Positions 51,210-61,355 of a DNA stretch of 64,000 nt are shown here, piece by piece. The stretch comes from JACVCJ01 sp052437175 (GTDB lineage: Bacteria; Bacteroidota; Bacteroidia; CAIKAF01), in the NCBI GenBank assembly GCA_052437175.1, contig JBQVOK010000003.1, positions 124,001 through 188,000 on the forward strand, written 5' to 3'. The notes under the pieces are model-generated. The model did not search any database and had not been told where the DNA came from. It was given only the letters and a program-made list of their open reading frames with translations. Position 1 is the stretch's first letter; each line of letters starts with the position of its first letter. Made by a program: the position numbers and the translations under genes.

Positions 51210-54200
51210 ATGGCAAAAATGACCTTTTTTAAAAATTTTCGCGCCTTCGGCGCGCTCTGTATCATTGTTCCGGCCGCGGCCTGGGGCATACGGAGTATTC
51301 AGCAAAACAACCTGCCTGTGGAAAAAATACAAGATAACGGCCCGTACGATTCGTTGTGGGTAAAGATCGACAGCCTTGAAGAAAAGGGTATGTATGCCGA
51401 CGCCGATAAAAAAACGCAGGAACTTTTCAGCAAGGCTGCCGCCGAAAAGAACGAACTGCAGCTCATACGCGCCATGTTCTACAAGGGTAAGTTCATGAAC
51501 GAACTGGAAGAGGACAGCCGTGCAAAATTTATAAAGCTGCTTCGCGAACAGACCGAACAGGCAGCCTTCCCCACGCGGAACATCCTGTACAGTATACAGG
51601 CCCGCATACTGCAGGAAAGCATGCAGGCCGATCTCTATAACCTGGCGCAGCGTAAGGAAGTAAGCGAGGACTCGGAGGATATGGATACCTGGACCCTCGG
51701 GCGCTTTGCGAAGGAAATAGACTCGCTGTACATGAAGTCGTTGGAAAACAGTGAACAACTGCTTAAAATACCGGTAAACCGATACACGTACATACTCACG
51801 GGCGACAAAGAGACCGAAGCGTTACGGCCTACACTGTACGATCTGCTGGCCTTTCGTGCCCTCAGCTACTATGCCGCGCCGGCCGGGTATTACGAAGTAC
51901 CCGTGTACAGCAGCGGGCTCAACGATTCGCTGTTCTTTGCCGCGCCCGAAAGTTTCCTGGCCATGAACACCGATAAGGAGACCAATCCCAAAATACGCCG
52001 TACGCTGGGCCTGGTAAAAGATATTATGCAGCTGCACCGCGGCAGGGAGAAAGAAGCTTTTGCAGATGCGGACTACCACCGCATCCTGATCCTGCGCCGC
52101 ATGACCAGCAACGAAAAAGCCGATCAGTGGTTCCGGGCCGCCCTGGAACGTCAGCTCAACAGCTACCGCGAAAACCGGGTGTATACCGATCTGCTGCTGG
52201 AGCTGGCCACCCTGGACATTAAAGAAGGCAATGCCTACCGTAAGGAAGACCCCTACGATACCCGTAAAAACAAACTGAAAGAGGCCGTTGTCCGGCTGAA
52301 AGAAATAGAAAAAGCCTACCCCGGTGTATATGCCGGTTCGCGGGCAGCCGCCATGCGCGGGGAAATAGAAAGTCCCGCGCTAAGCAACAATATGCAGCAA
52401 ATGCAGCAGACCGCTTCGGCCATGCTGCTGAAGCTGAACTACCGCAACCTGGACAAGGTGAACATACGCATCCTGAAAGTGAGCCCCTCGTTCTGGGACA
52501 AATGGAATACAAACCAGGGAGATACTTCCAGGACGAACGAACTCCTGCGGATGTCCCCTTCCTATGAAACCGTGCAGGCTCTGCCGTTTTCCGGGGAATA
52601 CCGGGAACAGAGTGCAGAGATCATGCTGCCCGGTATGGGCGACGGACTTTACCTGATGGAACTTTCGGGCCGCGGTAAGTACGACCACAGCGAACAGCTG
52701 AGCTATACGCTCTTCAGCGTAAGCGGTATCGGTTTTTATACCCGCCGCGAGGGAAGCAAACTGATGATAAAGGTATTCAACAGCAAAGACCATAAGTCGC
52801 TGGCCGGAGCAAAGGTGCGCCTGTATAAACAGCGCTGGAGCAACGGACGCTACAGCAGTACGGTAGATAAAGAAAGCACCGCCGGCAAAGACGGCTGGGC
52901 TCTTTTGGAAACATCGGACCGTTACGATTCCTATTCGGCCGTGGAGATCGTTCATAAAAAGCAGTCCATGTACATTCCCATGCACATTTACGCCGGTAAG
53001 GGATACGAGTACAGTCAGACCGACGAGGCCAGCACCATCTTTTTTACCGACCGTAAGATTTACCGTCCGGGGCAGACCGTATTCTTTAAGGCGATACACT
53101 ACCTGAGCAGCGGAAATGCGGCTGCCAACCGTGCCCTGCCGCGTAAAAAGATACGGATCAGCCTGCGCGATGCCAATTACGAAGAAGTAAGTCAGCAAAC
53201 CCTGGAAACCAATGAGTACGGCAGTATCGAAGGTAATTTTACCCTGCCCTCCTCTGGTGTTACGGGCAATTACACGCTGGAAACGGATCACGGTTCCACC
53301 AGCCTGAGTGTAGAAGAATACAAACGCCCGACCTTTGAAACGAAGATCGAAGCCCCGGAAAAAAGCTATAAACTGGGCGAAAGCGTAAAGCTTAAGGTCA
53401 ATGCCAAAGCCCTGGCCGGTTACGGCATAGGCAAGGCACAGGTGGTGTATTACGTAGAACGCACGGCTTCTTTCCCGCGCTGGTGCTGGTGGATGCCGAA
53501 TTTGCCGGCCAAACGTATCGTTGCGGGCACAGGCACTACGGATGCTGCGGGTAATTTTGAACTGGAATTCAGCCTGGACCCCGATCCGGCGGTAAATAAA
53601 AAGAACGACCCTACCTTCAGCTACCGTATTGTAGCCGATATTACCGACGAAGCAGGCGAAACGCGCAGTGCCGGGTACTACCTGCAGGCGGCCTACCGGT
53701 CGCTGGACCTGCAGCTGAACGTTCCGGCCAGTGTAGATGTGAACAGCGATACCCTGCTGTACATCACGGCCTCGAACCTGGCCGGCAAGGCACAGGCTAC
53801 GGATGTGAACGTAGAGATCGTAAAACTGGAGCAGCCGACAGGTGGCCGTATGGCCCGCCTCTGGGGCAAAGCCGACACGGTGCTTATACCGGAGACAGTA
53901 TTCCGGAAAAACTTTCCGCATTTTGCCTGGGCCGAAGAGGACGTACCGGCTAAAATGAAAACCGAATACAGCATATACAACGGTAAGATCAATACCGGCA
54001 GCTTCCACGGACTGGCCATGAACAGCCTGGACCGTAAACCGGCCCCCGGCTTCTACAAAGTTACCCTGAAAGCTGTAGATAGCTACGGACAGCCTGTGCA
54101 AACGGAACAGTACGTAGAAATTACCGCCAACAATCCAAGGGAGCTGAAATACGGCCCGATGTTCGATGTAGTGGAAATTAAAACCCAGGCCGAACCCGGC

Positions 54201-57200
54201 GAAAAAGCCGAGATCCTGCTGCGCAGCGCAGCGCCCAATACCCTGGTGAACATACGTGTGATGCACAAGAACCGCACCCAGAAGTTTACAGAACTGAACC
54301 TGAACCGCGAACAGCAACGCCTCAGTTTCGATGTGCCGGAAAGCTACCGCGGCAACTTCAGCATTTCGGTAACGGCCGTAAGCGCCGGTCGTTTCTATAC
54401 ACAAACCATACCGGTGTACGTCCCCTTCAGCAATAAGCAATTTTCGATGGAATTCGAAACCATACGTAAGACCTTTTTACCGGGCAGTGAGCAGGAGTGG
54501 ACCCTGAAACTCACACCGAATAAGTATAGCGGAACCGATAAATCCAAACCGTTTAATCCAGAAGTGCTGCTGGCCATGTACGACGCCTCCCTGGATGCGT
54601 TTGCCCCCAATGCATTTTCGGCTGATTTCTTCCGGATGGATTATTATTACGACGACGCCTCTTCGCCCATGAACGAAATGGCCCGGGAACAGACCATCCG
54701 CGAATATCGTCATGTAGAGTCCTACCTGGCCAAACCGGAGTATTACGACATCAATACGTTCGGGTATAATTACTGGGGCCTGGTAAGATTCAGTTATGCC
54801 TGGGGAGCCGTTGATGCACCGGCTACGCCGATGCGATCTTTGAACACGAGACGGGGAGATGTGGCAGGCGAGGAAAAAACACTGGATAGTATGGTACTGG
54901 AAGGAAGCGCCGGTCGTACCGGTAACCGGAAGATTCCGGGAGATGAGCAGGATGAATTTAAAAATGCAGAAGACCAGAGCGGCAGAGATAAGGATAGCGG
55001 CGGCCAACAGGAAGCCCCGCGCAGCAACTTCAACGAAACGGCCTTTTTCTTTCCGGCATTGCACCCGGGTGCAGACGGTAAGGTAAACGTACGCTTTAAA
55101 GCCCCCGAAAGTCTTACCCGCTGGAAAATACTGGGCCTGGCACATACGCCCGACCTGCAGACGGCCGGGCTCACAGAAGAGGTGATCGCCAAAAAAGAAC
55201 TGATGATCAGCACCTTTGCCCCGCGTTTCTTTAACGAGGGCGATGAACTGAGCTTCAGTGCCAAAGTGGTGAACCTCACCGAAGGCGTACTTGGCGGCAA
55301 AGCCAGCCTGCAACTGTTCGACGGCATTACGGGCGAGGATATAACTGCCAAAGCCCTGCTGCGTGAAGAAAAAGGCAGTTTCGAGATCAAAGCCGGGGAA
55401 AGTGAACAGGTAAGCTGGCGGGTGAAAATTCCGCAGCAGACCTCGCTGATCCGCTATATTGTAAAAGCAAACTCCGGCACGCACAGCGACGGAGAAGAGG
55501 GCATACGTCCCGTACTCAGCACCCGCATACTGCTTACGGAAGCCCTGGCCTTTGGGGTACGCGGCAAAGAGAGCAAAACCTTTACGCTGGCCCGCCTCAA
55601 AGACCTGAGATCGCCCACGCTGCGCAGTGAGCGCCTGGTGCTGGAATTTACGTCCAACCCGGCCTGGTACGCCATACAATCGCTGCCTTACCTGATGGAA
55701 TACCCCTACGAATGTGCCGAGCAGACCTTTGCGCGCTATTACGCCAACAGCATCGGGGCACACCTGGTGAACAGCCGCCCGGAGATCCGCCAGGTATTCG
55801 AAGCCTGGAAAACGGCACAGCCAGCCGCGCTGCAATCGGCCCTGGAAAAGAACCAGGACCTGAAGAACGTACTGCTCGAAGAAAGCCCCTGGGTGCAGGA
55901 GGCAAAATCAGAAAGCGAACGTAAACAGCGCCTGGCTCTGCTCTTTGATATCAACCGTGTGGAGAACGAACGCCGCGGCGCCCTCAACAAACTGGCCAAT
56001 ATGCAGCTTCCGTCCGGCGGCTGGCCCTGGTTTAAGAACGGCCGTGAAGACCGCTACATTACACAGCACATTGTAACAGGCCTGGGCAAAATGAACCTGA
56101 TGGGCATCGAGAGTGCTCCCAAAGCCGATGAAATGGCCGAGAACGCCCTCCGCTTCCTGGATGCAGAAGTAGCTGCAGATTACGCACGCATTAAAAAGAG
56201 CCTGAGCCCGAAACAGATCGACGAATGGACCCTTTCGCCGCTGTACGTACATTACCTGTACGCCCGCAGCTTTTACCGGGAAACGGCCGTTCCGGAAGCC
56301 AATAGGGAGGTAATGGCCTTCCTGCTGGAAAAAGCCCGTAAGAACTGGGCGCAGCTGGGCCGTCCGGAGCAGGCCATGATCGCCCTGTACCTGCAGCGCA
56401 GCGTAAAAGATACCCAACTGGCCAAAGACATTATGCTGTCGCTGAAAAACCGCGCCATACACAGCGAAGAACTGGGTATGTACTGGAAAGGCATGCTGGC
56501 CGGTTATTACTGGTACGAACAGCCTGTAGAAGAAATGGCCCTGATGATCGAAGCGTTTGACGAGGTACTGGACGATGCCGCCAGCGTAGACGAAATGAAA
56601 CTCTGGCTGCTGAAGAACAAGCAGACCAATGACTGGAAAAGCACCAAAGCCACTACCGATGCCGTTTATGCGCTCATGAAAAAAGGTACCGACTGGGTAA
56701 TTACCGAAGGCCAGAGCCAACTCAGCATCGGTACGGAAAAGATCGATATGGCGGCCGTAAAAGCCGAAGCCGGTACGGGCTATTTCCGCAAGGAATGGCC
56801 GGCCGCACAGATAAAACCGGATATGGGTACGGTACAGGTTACACAGAATGCCGCTGTGCCGGCCTGGGGAGCCCTCTACTGGCAGTACACCGAAGAAATG
56901 GACAAGGTGAGCGCCGCCGGTAAAAACTTCACCATACAGCGCAGCATGTTCAAACAGGTGCAGGGTGCAGCCGGAGCTAACGGGGAGCCGATCACGGATA
57001 AAACCGCCCTGAAACCGGGCGATCGTGTACTCATCCGCCTGGTGTTCACTACCGACCGGCCGCTGGAATACGTACACATTAAAGACCGACGGGCCGCCGG
57101 CCTGGAGCCGGAGAACGTGTTCAGCAGCTACCGCTACCAGGACGGACTTTCGTACTACGAAAGCACCCGCGACGCGGCCACACACTTCTTTGTGTCCTTT

Positions 57201-57350
57201 ATTCCGCGCGGCACCTATGTGTTCAGCTACTATGCACGTGTAACGCACAACGGCGCCTTTATGGGCGGCATGGCCAGCACGCAGTGTATGTACGCACCTG
57301 AGTTCACGGCACACAGCAACGGCTCGCGCCTCAACATCAACGGAAAGTAA
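51210..57350 (+). CDS. Alpha-2-macroglobulin family protein with thioester motif
   Basis: 2046 residues. A signal or anchor segment lies at about residues 10-30. A helical N-terminal region of some 400 residues follows, then repeated MG-type beta domains ('IFFTDRKIYRPGQTVFFKAIHY', 'SVKLKVNAKALAGYGIGKAQVVYYV') and a polar low-complexity segment near 1230-1270 that may be the bait region. The A2M core is near 1300 ('LTRWKILGLAHTPDLQTAGLTEE'), and the thioester is C1502-A-E-Q1505. Bacterial A2Ms trap proteases in the periplasm through the thioester. The usual neighbour pbpC is not beside it. Confidence 0.93.
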   Translation: MAKMTFFKNFRAFGALCIIVPAAAWGIRSIQQNNLPVEKIQDNGPYDSLWVKIDSLEEKGMYADADKKTQELFSKAAAEKNELQLIRAMFYKGKFMNELEEDSRAKFIKLLREQTEQAAFPTRNILYSIQARILQESMQADLYNLAQRKEVSEDSEDMDTWTLGRFAKEIDSLYMKSLENSEQLLKIPVNRYTYILTGDKETEALRPTLYDLLAFRALSYYAAPAGYYEVPVYSSGLNDSLFFAAPESFLAMNTDKETNPKIRRTLGLVKDIMQLHRGREKEAFADADYHRILILRRMTSNEKADQWFRAALERQLNSYRENRVYTDLLLELATLDIKEGNAYRKEDPYDTRKNKLKEAVVRLKEIEKAYPGVYAGSRAAAMRGEIESPALSNNMQQMQQTASAMLLKLNYRNLDKVNIRILKVSPSFWDKWNTNQGDTSRTNELLRMSPSYETVQALPFSGEYREQSAEIMLPGMGDGLYLMELSGRGKYDHSEQLSYTLFSVSGIGFYTRREGSKLMIKVFNSKDHKSLAGAKVRLYKQRWSNGRYSSTVDKESTAGKDGWALLETSDRYDSYSAVEIVHKKQSMYIPMHIYAGKGYEYSQTDEASTIFFTDRKIYRPGQTVFFKAIHYLSSGNAAANRALPRKKIRISLRDANYEEVSQQTLETNEYGSIEGNFTLPSSGVTGNYTLETDHGSTSLSVEEYKRPTFETKIEAPEKSYKLGESVKLKVNAKALAGYGIGKAQVVYYVERTASFPRWCWWMPNLPAKRIVAGTGTTDAAGNFELEFSLDPDPAVNKKNDPTFSYRIVADITDEAGETRSAGYYLQAAYRSLDLQLNVPASVDVNSDTLLYITASNLAGKAQATDVNVEIVKLEQPTGGRMARLWGKADTVLIPETVFRKNFPHFAWAEEDVPAKMKTEYSIYNGKINTGSFHGLAMNSLDRKPAPGFYKVTLKAVDSYGQPVQTEQYVEITANNPRELKYGPMFDVVEIKTQAEPGEKAEILLRSAAPNTLVNIRVMHKNRTQKFTELNLNREQQRLSFDVPESYRGNFSISVTAVSAGRFYTQTIPVYVPFSNKQFSMEFETIRKTFLPGSEQEWTLKLTPNKYSGTDKSKPFNPEVLLAMYDASLDAFAPNAFSADFFRMDYYYDDASSPMNEMAREQTIREYRHVESYLAKPEYYDINTFGYNYWGLVRFSYAWGAVDAPATPMRSLNTRRGDVAGEEKTLDSMVLEGSAGRTGNRKIPGDEQDEFKNAEDQSGRDKDSGGQQEAPRSNFNETAFFFPALHPGADGKVNVRFKAPESLTRWKILGLAHTPDLQTAGLTEEVIAKKELMISTFAPRFFNEGDELSFSAKVVNLTEGVLGGKASLQLFDGITGEDITAKALLREEKGSFEIKAGESEQVSWRVKIPQQTSLIRYIVKANSGTHSDGEEGIRPVLSTRILLTEALAFGVRGKESKTFTLARLKDLRSPTLRSERLVLEFTSNPAWYAIQSLPYLMEYPYECAEQTFARYYANSIGAHLVNSRPEIRQVFEAWKTAQPAALQSALEKNQDLKNVLLEESPWVQEAKSESERKQRLALLFDINRVENERRGALNKLANMQLPSGGWPWFKNGREDRYITQHIVTGLGKMNLMGIESAPKADEMAENALRFLDAEVAADYARIKKSLSPKQIDEWTLSPLYVHYLYARSFYRETAVPEANREVMAFLLEKARKNWAQLGRPEQAMIALYLQRSVKDTQLAKDIMLSLKNRAIHSEELGMYWKGMLAGYYWYEQPVEEMALMIEAFDEVLDDAASVDEMKLWLLKNKQTNDWKSTKATTDAVYALMKKGTDWVITEGQSQLSIGTEKIDMAAVKAEAGTGYFRKEWPAAQIKPDMGTVQVTQNAAVPAWGALYWQYTEEMDKVSAAGKNFTIQRSMFKQVQGAAGANGEPITDKTALKPGDRVLIRLVFTTDRPLEYVHIKDRRAAGLEPENVFSSYRYQDGLSYYESTRDAATHFFVSFIPRGTYVFSYYARVTHNGAFMGGMASTQCMYAPEFTAHSNGSRLNINGK

Positions 57351-57371
57351 AAACGCTCACCATAACGTTTG

Positions 57372-57411
57372 CCATAGGGACGGAGATTTGCTTCTTTGTC
57401 CCTATGGTGTT
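57372..57411 (+). terminator. Terminator after the macroglobulin gene
   Basis: CCATAGGGAC (57372-57381) pairs with GTCCCTATGG (57398-57407), a ten-pair stem followed by a short T-rich run (TGTTTTAT). It overlaps the last codons of the convergent hydrolase gene and may serve both. Confidence 0.7.
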
Positions 57412-58436
57412 TTATAGACCTCCACAAAAGCCGAAACTTTTTCCGCAAACAGCTCCGGGTGTTCAAAATGCGGGCCGTGGCCACATTGCGGAAAGGTAAA
57501 CAGCTGTTTCTGCGCCGGGTCGGTGCCCAGCTGATCCAAAGTCCACTGGGAGAGCGGAACGGGCAGTATGCCGTCGTTCTGTCCCCAGACCACCAGTGAA
57601 GGTATTTGTATGGCGTTCAGTTCGGGGGTAAAATTAATACCGTCGGCAAAGGAAATATCTGTTTTATCGAGCAGGAACGCGATGGAAAAGGGCGACTGAA
57701 AGAACAGTTTGATATAGGGGATCTTATTGATCTCGTTGAACTTCTCAAAATCGTAGACGTCGCCGCCCCCGGCCGAAACAAAAATATAGGGTTCTATGTC
57801 CGAATACACCGGTTTGGGGTGTTTGGCATACCATTCCAGGGCATAGTTCCAGAATTCGGGATCTTCAGTACCCTGCTGCAGTTTTTCGGCGGCCTTGTTC
57901 AGTACCCATTGCTTTACGTACTGCATTTCGAGTGTATCGTTTTTCGAACCGTCTACATCGATCCAGCCATTTATGCCCGCCTGGTGACCATCACGCCCGA
58001 GATAGGCCGTACCCAATCCGCCGCCCCAGCTGTGGCCCAGCAAAAACAGGCTTTTGGGCTGGTACAGGTGCCGTATCAGCTGAATGCACTTTTCGGTATC
58101 TTCCACGAACTGGTCTACGTTCAGGCTGTTTTTAGACGGGGCCCCCTGCGAAATGCCCGCAAAACGCTGGTCCCAGTATACTATGGCATATTTTTCTTCC
58201 AGCGCGCGGAAGGCTTTCGACAGCACAAATTCGTGTCCCGAAGCGCCGGGGCCGCCGTGCAGGGTAAGTATGAACACCCCTGAACCTACATTACCCCGCA
58301 CCCAAACGGGCATTACGGCCCCGTCATTCTCCAGGAAATAATAATCGCCCTTTTGGAGAAATTCATCGTCTTTTTTACAGGCAGCGAGAAAAACGACACC
58401 CAGCAGGATTATAAACAGACTCTTACGCATGATCAT
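57402..58436 (-). CDS. Lipoprotein alpha/beta-hydrolase (proline-iminopeptidase-like)
   Basis: 344 residues with a lipobox (VFLAAC, Cys about 20). The core shows the oxyanion 'LHGGPG', the nucleophile elbow 'GHSWGGG' and a late aspartate and histidine ('VVWGQNDGILP', 'QCGHGPHFEHPE'). HGGPG plus GHSWGG is the pattern of proline iminopeptidase-like hydrolases (S33), here anchored in the membrane. The substrate is not known. The start at 58436 overlaps the upstream stop (ATGA), indicating coupling. Confidence 0.85.
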   Translation of the reverse strand: MIMRKSLFIILLGVVFLAACKKDDEFLQKGDYYFLENDGAVMPVWVRGNVGSGVFILTLHGGPGASGHEFVLSKAFRALEEKYAIVYWDQRFAGISQGAPSKNSLNVDQFVEDTEKCIQLIRHLYQPKSLFLLGHSWGGGLGTAYLGRDGHQAGINGWIDVDGSKNDTLEMQYVKQWVLNKAAEKLQQGTEDPEFWNYALEWYAKHPKPVYSDIEPYIFVSAGGGDVYDFEKFNEINKIPYIKLFFQSPFSIAFLLDKTDISFADGINFTPELNAIQIPSLVVWGQNDGILPVPLSQWTLDQLGTDPAQKQLFTFPQCGHGPHFEHPELFAEKVSAFVEVYKTP

Positions 58437-59008
58437 TTACGTTTGGGAAGGGTTTTGATGCGGTACGTTACGCCGGCCTGCAGGGCAAAGTGGGGCAGGG
58501 CCAGGTTGTTCACAGGCAGCTGCCAGAAGGCCTTGGGTCTCAGGTGTACGGCCCAGCGGTCCGGATCGGTCTTTTTGCCGGCCGCGATCCAGATGCCCAG
58601 GGTCACCGAAGGCATAAAGGCGGGGTTTCCGGTAGGGGACACACGCTGCACCACCCCTTTATCGTCTACCTGGAAAAGCCCGTCGCCGTTGTAAAAGGCC
58701 AGCAGTAAACCCATGCCCAGGTATTGTTCCAGGGCAAAGCGCCGCCCGAAACGTTCGCGCAGACCACAGTGTACGTCGAACATAAAGGCATTGTGATTGC
58801 GCGGGTGAAAATAGGCCCCCGCATCGGCCCGCATGGGTGTGGAAATGGCCGCGGTATGGTTGCGCACGTATTCCAGGTTGAAGGTAAAGCCGGGATGGGT
58901 GGCATTTTCGCCGAACCAGGACAGGCCGGTACGGATCTCGTTCGTCTGGGCAGAAATTCCCGCGGAAAGCAGCGAACAAAGGACGGTAAAAAGCACTTTT
59001 TTATGCAT
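58433..59008 (-). CDS. Outer-membrane barrel-like protein, unknown
   Basis: 191 residues with a signal peptide (MHKKVLFTVLCSLLSAGISAQ). The mature part has alternating strands and aromatic girdle residues ('PGFTFNLEYVRNHTAAISTPMRADAGAYF', 'HFALQAGVTYRIKTLPKRK'), as in small outer-membrane barrels. No family recognised. It is translationally coupled to the hydrolase gene downstream, suggesting the two work together. Confidence 0.6.
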   Translation of the reverse strand: MHKKVLFTVLCSLLSAGISAQTNEIRTGLSWFGENATHPGFTFNLEYVRNHTAAISTPMRADAGAYFHPRNHNAFMFDVHCGLRERFGRRFALEQYLGMGLLLAFYNGDGLFQVDDKGVVQRVSPTGNPAFMPSVTLGIWIAAGKKTDPDRWAVHLRPKAFWQLPVNNLALPHFALQAGVTYRIKTLPKRK

Positions 59009-59132
59009 CGGAAAAGGATTTTTGAGTGCGGCAAAGTTCCGTTGCAGTCGCCTGATTATGAATCGCTTTTTTGCGAAGTAGACAAAAAAAGAGCTGAAGT
59101 ATATGCTGGAAAGGCCGGGGTATATAAGCCCG

Positions 59133-59915
59133 TTAGCGAACCCCGGAGGCGCTGATCCATTTACGGAAGTCCGCCGCCTTTTTCTGACTCACGATGATGC
59201 TTTCCGGGAGGGCTTCGGTACAGTTTATCTCGATCTTTCCGTTCTCGATGGCCCGGTACGAACGGATGGCCGAAACGTGCATGATCACCTGGCGGTTGAT
59301 CCGGTAAAAATCAGGCTTTTGCAAGGTTTGTTCCAGGGCGTCCAGCGTGCCGGACAGGCTGTATTTCTGTCCGTCTGCCGTGTAAACGGATAAGTTTGTA
59401 TCGTTTTTCATAACAACCCGTATCGTTTCCGGTCGCAACGGGTACACATCGGCCCCTTTTACGGCCAGCAGCACTTCTTTACGGCCGGGCATTTCGTCTT
59501 TCTGCAGCAGGGCCGAAACCAGGTAATAGCCATTGATGAGGGCCAGCAGTAATACAGAGAAGGGGTATTCGTAGTAGGGGAAGTAGGACTCAAAGAAAGG
59601 CTGGCCGACCAGCCATTCAAACATGAGCCAGCAAAGTGCGAAAAGCAATACAGAGGGCAGCGCCCAGCCAAAAACGGTCTGCAGGGCCAGGCGTTTATAA
59701 AATGCGGTTTTCCAGGCTACGCGGGCATCGAGCCGTATACTGATGAAACGGATACAGAGCCATACGCCAAAGCCGATGACCGAACCCGCGGCCAGGTCGC
59801 GCCAGAACCAGTCCGTGCGCAGCAACTGTGGCAGGGGATCGTTGTTGAGGGCAATGACCGTGCAGGCGATCGCCGGTACGGCCAGCGGAACCAGGTATTT
59901 ATCTTTGGGATACAT
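59133..59915 (-). CDS. Membrane-bound LytTR-domain transcriptional regulator
   Basis: 260 residues from the ATG at 59915. The N-terminal half has about four membrane helices (near 7-25, 37-55, 80-105, 120-140). The C-terminal ~100 residues form a LytTR DNA-binding domain: 'VYPLRPETIRVVMKNDTNLSVYTADGQKYSLSGTLDALEQTL', 'DFYRINRQVIMHVSAI' and 'ESIIVSQKKAADFRKWI'. There is no receiver domain, so the membrane part is probably the sensor. The gene lies downstream of the DUF5777 gene on the same strand but has its own promoter element. Confidence 0.85.
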   Translation of the reverse strand: MYPKDKYLVPLAVPAIACTVIALNNDPLPQLLRTDWFWRDLAAGSVIGFGVWLCIRFISIRLDARVAWKTAFYKRLALQTVFGWALPSVLLFALCWLMFEWLVGQPFFESYFPYYEYPFSVLLLALINGYYLVSALLQKDEMPGRKEVLLAVKGADVYPLRPETIRVVMKNDTNLSVYTADGQKYSLSGTLDALEQTLQKPDFYRINRQVIMHVSAIRSYRAIENGKIEINCTEALPESIIVSQKKAADFRKWISASGVR

Positions 59916-59925
59916 GCGTATCCTG

Positions 59926-59933
59926 CAAATATA
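59926..59933 (-). promoter_or_regulatory. -7 element of the LytTR gene promoter
   Basis: TATATTTG on the minus strand, ten bases before the ATG at 59915. The transcript would have almost no leader. Confidence 0.5.
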
Positions 59934-59934
59934 A

Positions 59935-60867
59935 TCAGAGCAGGCGTTTTTCGAGCTCGGCGCGTTTTTTGGCCTTGTTCTTGCCAAAGCCCCAGGCCCG
60001 GGTAATGTTAAAGCCCAGGTGTATATCGCCCTTCATGATATCGCCGGTGGTCTGGCGCAGGTAGCCGCTGTCGTACATGGGCTGACTGTTGGTGACCGTG
60101 ATCTGGAACACGTGTCCGCCGGTATTGATCTCGAAGCCGATACCCGCGCTGTTGCGGCTGATGCCGTTGGGGTTATCGCCGATGCGGAAATGGTATTCGC
60201 CCGTGATGCTGAAGGCGGGTGTAATGCGGAAACGGGCTCCGCCACCCATCAGGAAAAGCAGGTTCTTATCGGCCTTGGTGGCCACCATGTTGTAGTGTAC
60301 CAGCGAAGGGGTAAGCTGTATGGAAAGCCAGTTGGTGAACTTGCGCGCAATAAGCAGCTGGTAGGCATAGCTCATGCGTTGGGTAAAGGTGGTGGGTCTT
60401 CCGTCGGAATACAGGGATTTGCGCCCATCGATAGCGGCAGAGGCCATAACGGAGAGCGAAAGGGGGATCTGGCGCTTGCCTTTGGTCTGGCTCAGGATCT
60501 TGTACTTTACAAAACCGTCCCAGGTCTTGAGGTAGGTGCTGCGGCCGAAACCCACGGTAAGATTGTCGAGGATGCCATATTCGAAGCCGAAACGCATCGA
60601 GGCGGCATCGAGGCCGAAGAACTCAAAAAAACCGCCGTTTACTCTACCAAAACGGTGCTGAATGATAAACACGAAACTGTTGCGCGGATAGCTTTCGGTG
60701 GTATGCATATTGATGAGGCGGGTACCGGCAAACGTATCGTATACTTTTTCTCTTTTAGGCTTGGCAAGCGCTGTACTGTCGCTCTTTTCCAGTTCATCAA
60801 GGAGTCCCTGCGACCAGGTGTTTTGCAGCAGGAAGAGTGCAGATAAAAGAAGTAGAGTTTTTTTCAT
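59935..60867 (-). CDS. DUF5777 family beta-barrel protein
   Basis: 310 residues with a signal peptide (...LFLLQNTWSQ). The family blocks are 'TFAGTRLINMHTTESYPRNSFVFIIQHRFG' near the N-terminus, 'MRFGFEYGILDNLTVGFGRS', and the barrel ending 'FQITVTNSQPMYDSGYLRQT'. These are outer-membrane barrels of unknown role, often near cytochrome genes. Here a diheme cytochrome gene lies 0.5 kb away on the other strand. Confidence 0.85.
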   Translation of the reverse strand: MKKTLLLLSALFLLQNTWSQGLLDELEKSDSTALAKPKREKVYDTFAGTRLINMHTTESYPRNSFVFIIQHRFGRVNGGFFEFFGLDAASMRFGFEYGILDNLTVGFGRSTYLKTWDGFVKYKILSQTKGKRQIPLSLSVMASAAIDGRKSLYSDGRPTTFTQRMSYAYQLLIARKFTNWLSIQLTPSLVHYNMVATKADKNLLFLMGGGARFRITPAFSITGEYHFRIGDNPNGISRNSAGIGFEINTGGHVFQITVTNSQPMYDSGYLRQTTGDIMKGDIHLGFNITRAWGFGKNKAKKRAELEKRLL

Positions 60868-60974
60868 ATTTCATGGAAATAATGCGAAAGGTAGTAATGT
60901 TTTTTTCTAAATTGCTTTAAAATCTACGCAGCTGCGTGGACAAAAGTTTTAAATTCGGCGTAAAATCTCAGTCC

Positions 60975-61349
60975 ATGGATGCCATGCAGTTCGTAATACT
61001 TGCCCTGATCGGGATCGCAGCGGGTCTCCTCAGCGGTTTTATGGGTGTTGGCGGAGGCATTGTCATTGTGCCCGCCCTGGTCTATTTTATGGGCTCTACC
61101 CAGCACCAGGCGCAGGGTACCAGCATTGCGGCCATTATGTTGCTGCCTGTGGGCATTTTATCGGTACTGAACTACTACCGCGAGGGCAATGTAAATTTTG
61201 TATATTCGGGCATTATTGCCCTGTTCTTCGTGGTCGGCAGTTACGCCGGCAGCAAGTGGGTACAGGGGATCGACGCCGGTCTGCTCAAAAAGATCTTTGC
61301 CGTTCTGATGATCGGAATCGCCGTTAAAATGCTTTTCGAAAAGAAATAA
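60975..61349 (+). CDS. Half-length TauE/SafE-family membrane protein
   Basis: 124 residues from the ATG at 60975. It contains one copy of the TauE/SafE repeat: 'GIAAGLLSGFMGVGGGIVIVPALVYFMG' (residues ~12-39), 'QGTSIAAIMLLP', then two more helices. Full members have two repeats (about 250 residues), so this one would have to act as a dimer or be a natural half. The family exports sulfite or organosulfur compounds. It starts a rightward group leading to the cytochrome gene (6 bases on). Confidence 0.8.
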   Translation: MDAMQFVILALIGIAAGLLSGFMGVGGGIVIVPALVYFMGSTQHQAQGTSIAAIMLLPVGILSVLNYYREGNVNFVYSGIIALFFVVGSYAGSKWVQGIDAGLLKKIFAVLMIGIAVKMLFEKK

Positions 61350-61355
61350 AGAATC

